Shown: positions 40,187-42,355 of the stretch, piece by piece
Position numbering within the stretch: position 1 is the first letter of the stretch
How the letters are laid out: each line of letters begins with the position of its first letter
Assembly (NCBI GenBank): GCA_003557905.1
Contig: PWNH01000080.1
Location: 1 to 42,355 of the forward strand
Direction of reading: 5' to 3'
Source of the DNA: Methanomassiliicoccaceae archaeon
Lineage (GTDB): Archaea; Thermoplasmatota; Thermoplasmata; Methanomassiliicoccales; Methanomethylophilaceae
DNA: 42,355 bases
Made by a program: the position numbers and the translations under genes
Notes under the pieces: generated by a model
Seen by the model: only the letters and a program-made list of their open reading frames with translations
Databases searched by the model: none
Told to the model about the DNA's origin: nothing

Positions 40187-40541
40187 GCCAGGGTATCTCA
40201 ATTTTAATTCGGCGGGCGGATTCCTCTATCCGCTCGTTGACATCTTTCTCATCGACACCAGCGACCGTTTTGACAACTAGGAATGAGGTGTTATTGATCC
40301 TCTTCAAGAACAGGCGCCCCTCATCGATGGTCAGAACAACCAGGGGATCGTCAGCAACGGCGTCGGCGGCCGACATCAGGTTGGCGAGCAGGGTGGGCTT
40401 ACGACCCATGACCTCGCCCGGGACATCATTCAGCAACAGTCCCGCATCACTCACAGCATACACCTCCATGTAGTCATTGCTGTCGAATGTGTTGGCGAGA
40501 ATGTCCTCGAAGGCGTTCTGTAGTCGTTTCTTGCTATCCAT
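40179..40541 (-). CDS. Roadblock/LC7-like small protein
   Basis: 'LQNAFEDILANTFDSNDYMEVYAVSDAGLLLNDVPGE...ANLMSAADAVADD...LTIDEGRLFLKRINNTSFLVV'; start at MDSKKR preferred. Confidence 0.65.
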   Translation of the reverse strand: MDSKKRLQNAFEDILANTFDSNDYMEVYAVSDAGLLLNDVPGEVMGRKPTLLANLMSAADAVADDPLVVLTIDEGRLFLKRINNTSFLVVKTVAGVDEKDVNERIEESARRIKIEIPWLR

Positions 40542-40628
40542 CTGCTCAACCCATGAGGATATGGGCAGGAAGGGATAATAATAACTGCGCCCGCAATCCT
40601 TATTATAAATCATGCTTCTGAGCATGCG

Positions 40629-41168
40629 ATGGCCGAACTAAGAGCGATCATCAGTGCCGGTATGCCTGGTTCCGGGAAGGAGGAATTCCTGATAGCTACC
40701 GCTTCCCTCGGCCTGCCGAATGTGAGGATGGGGGATGTGGTGAGGGATGAAAAGCTGCATCACGGAATCTCATCACCCACCGGGGAGTTCGCCCACCGGG
40801 AAAGGGAGATGCACGGTGACGACATATGGGCCCTGAGGACAATCGAGCGACTTGACGGACGCCCCACGATAATCGATGGATGCAGGAGCCATGCCGAGGT
40901 GGAGGCTTTCCGTCGTGTCTTGGGTGACGGCCTTAAGGTGATAGCACTCCACAGCGATCCCGAGACAAGATACCTACGCCTCGTGAACCGCGGCCGGGAA
41001 GACGCTCCAACAGACCGTGGGGATTTTGCCAGACGTGACGAGAGGGAGATGTCGTGGGGACTCGCCAAGGTGATAGCCCTTGCTGATAAGATGATAGTCA
41101 ACGACACCACTCTTGAGGAGTATCACCGTCGCTGCGTTGAAACGGCCCGGACGGTGATTGGCTATTGA
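40629..41168 (+). CDS. UPF0200-like P-loop nucleotide kinase
   Basis: 'AIISAGMPGSGKEEF', 'VRMGDVVRDE', 'IIDGCRSHAEVEAFR'. Confidence 0.8.
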   Translation: MAELRAIISAGMPGSGKEEFLIATASLGLPNVRMGDVVRDEKLHHGISSPTGEFAHREREMHGDDIWALRTIERLDGRPTIIDGCRSHAEVEAFRRVLGDGLKVIALHSDPETRYLRLVNRGREDAPTDRGDFARRDEREMSWGLAKVIALADKMIVNDTTLEEYHRRCVETARTVIGY

Positions 41169-41206
41169 AGTTCTCTGTCACTCGCCTATGCGGCGGCAAA
41201 GCATTG

Positions 41207-41446
41207 ATGATGGTCCCGCGACAGGAGATTTTATTGGATATGGACGAGGTCGTCAAAATCCTAGTCCGGATTGCGAATGATGTCCGCATGGAAGGTCTGA
41301 TGGTCCTTTGTCAGTGGAAGGGGATGGAGATGACGGTCTATGATCAGGGCAAGATAATGTTCTTCCCACTGCAGGAAAGGTCGGAGGGGATATCCCTGGC
41401 ATCTGAGGTGCTGGATATCCTATCGTCAGCAGAAACGGAGAGGTAA
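41207..41446 (+). CDS. Small conserved-looking hypothetical protein
   Basis: Ordinary coding composition, co-directional with the preceding kinase; start uncertain (track 41165 TTG). Confidence 0.55.
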   Translation: MMVPRQEILLDMDEVVKILVRIANDVRMEGLMVLCQWKGMEMTVYDQGKIMFFPLQERSEGISLASEVLDILSSAETER

Positions 41447-41478
41447 ACGCTTTATCCTTCTTTTCTGTACAGGGGACG

Positions 41479-42210
41479 ATGGAACCATTCACAGAGGCTG
41501 TATTGGCTTTGGGCCTCTCAGCACTGCTTTCTTTATTGGCATGGAGGCTGAGATTGCTGACACCGAGCGGAGCTCTTTCTGCTTTCGCTGTCGGTACCAT
41601 CATCGGAGTGTTCGGTTCCCTTAGCTGGTTGATCGTTCTTCTGGTCTTCACCTTCATCGGTTTCGCCGCCACGCGCTATGGTCTCGGTAAGAAGAAGGAG
41701 AGGGGTCTTCAAGAGGGACGGGATGGAGAGAGGAGTCACACCAATGTACTGGCAGTGGCTTTGGCACCCTGCCTGGTCGCCGTTCTGAGCTTCCTGTTCG
41801 GATTACAGGGCACCGTCGTAGCAAGCATCGCATTCGTTGCCGCCATCAGTGTTGCCGCCTCGGACACGATCGCCAGTGAGATGGGGGTCATGTATCCAGA
41901 CGTCTGGATGGTCACCACATTGGAGAAGGTCCCCCCGGGGACCGATGGGGGTGTTTCTGTTATGGGTACCGTCTGGGCCTTCCTGGGGGCGGTTGTGGCC
42001 TCGGTCGTGGGCTGGGCAGTCATATACCCTGCCGACCTGTTCAGCGGCTTGGTTCTGATACCGATATTCGCCGGTTTCTTCGGTTGTTTCGCTGACAGTT
42101 TCCTCGGTGCGACATTGGAGACCAAGGGATACATAAACAAGTACAGCAACAACTTCATAACCATGTTGATGGGGTCACTTCTGGCGGTTGCCATATACCT
42201 CGCGATTTGA
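41479..42210 (+). CDS. DUF92 family membrane protein (VTE6-like)
   Basis: 'TPSGALSAFAVGTIIGVFGSLSWLIVLLVFTFIGFAATRYG', 'SDTIASEMGV', 'GTDGGVSVMGT', 'GFFGCFADSFLGATLE' DUF92 motifs. Confidence 0.92.
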   Translation: MEPFTEAVLALGLSALLSLLAWRLRLLTPSGALSAFAVGTIIGVFGSLSWLIVLLVFTFIGFAATRYGLGKKKERGLQEGRDGERSHTNVLAVALAPCLVAVLSFLFGLQGTVVASIAFVAAISVAASDTIASEMGVMYPDVWMVTTLEKVPPGTDGGVSVMGTVWAFLGAVVASVVGWAVIYPADLFSGLVLIPIFAGFFGCFADSFLGATLETKGYINKYSNNFITMLMGSLLAVAIYLAI

Positions 42211-42250
42211 GCTGGACGATAACGTTTTATACTTCCCAGCATTGCACTGT

Positions 42251-42355
42251 TATGGTATGACGGCCATAGCGGCGGGGTCACACCCGGTCCCATTCCGAAC
42301 CCGGTAGTTAAGCCCGCCCGCGTCCCTGGCTGTACTGTGTTGCGCGAGCGCACGG
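42251..42355 (+). rRNA. 5S ribosomal RNA (3' end cut by window)
   Basis: 'ACGGCCATAGCGGCGGGGTCACACCCGGTCCCATTCCGAACCCGGTAGTTAAGCCCGCCCGCGT' 5S core; TATA-like 'cgttttatac' about 25 bp upstream. Confidence 0.95.

Overview
Archaeal chromosomal segment, probably from a Thermoplasmatota methanogen of the Methanomassiliicoccales type. That placement is inferred from Cdc48, DphB, TruD, ArcS, Trm5, Hef, RpoL and a DUF2099 / methanogenesis-marker-8-like protein; it was not tested. Most of the window is housekeeping. From left to right: ABC-2 permeases; a phosphate locus (PhoU, PstB, fused PstC-PstA, PstS and an AbrB-PhoU regulator) interrupted by a divergent SLC13/RCK transporter; a dCTP deaminase/dUTPase-like protein; Trm5; DphB; a BioD-like/DRTGG protein plus ADP-forming acyl-CoA ligase; GNAT; HNH; a tandem pair of membrane paralogs; a zinc peptidase; DHH and CMD proteins; GlnK/AmtB; an HTH-Cdc48-Hsp20 operon; an Mmp8-like protein; HesB/IscA; a Hef helicase; DNA ligase; RpoL; TruD; a 1114-aa TPR protein; an intron-containing tRNA-Gly(UCC); ArcS; an ABC exporter; PyrBI; a roadblock-like protein; a UPF0200-like kinase; DUF92; and the start of a 5S rRNA. 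The most interesting signals are non-coding: (1) a probable multi-hairpin H/ACA guide RNA at about 15454-15661; (2) a 51-bp module with fixed spacing, containing a dyad, present upstream of both pstCA and pstS; (3) a palindrome, half-site and direct repeats in the amtB promoter; (4) a tRNA-Gly intron with a textbook bulge-helix-bulge. No CRISPR array, transposon or obvious defence island was seen.
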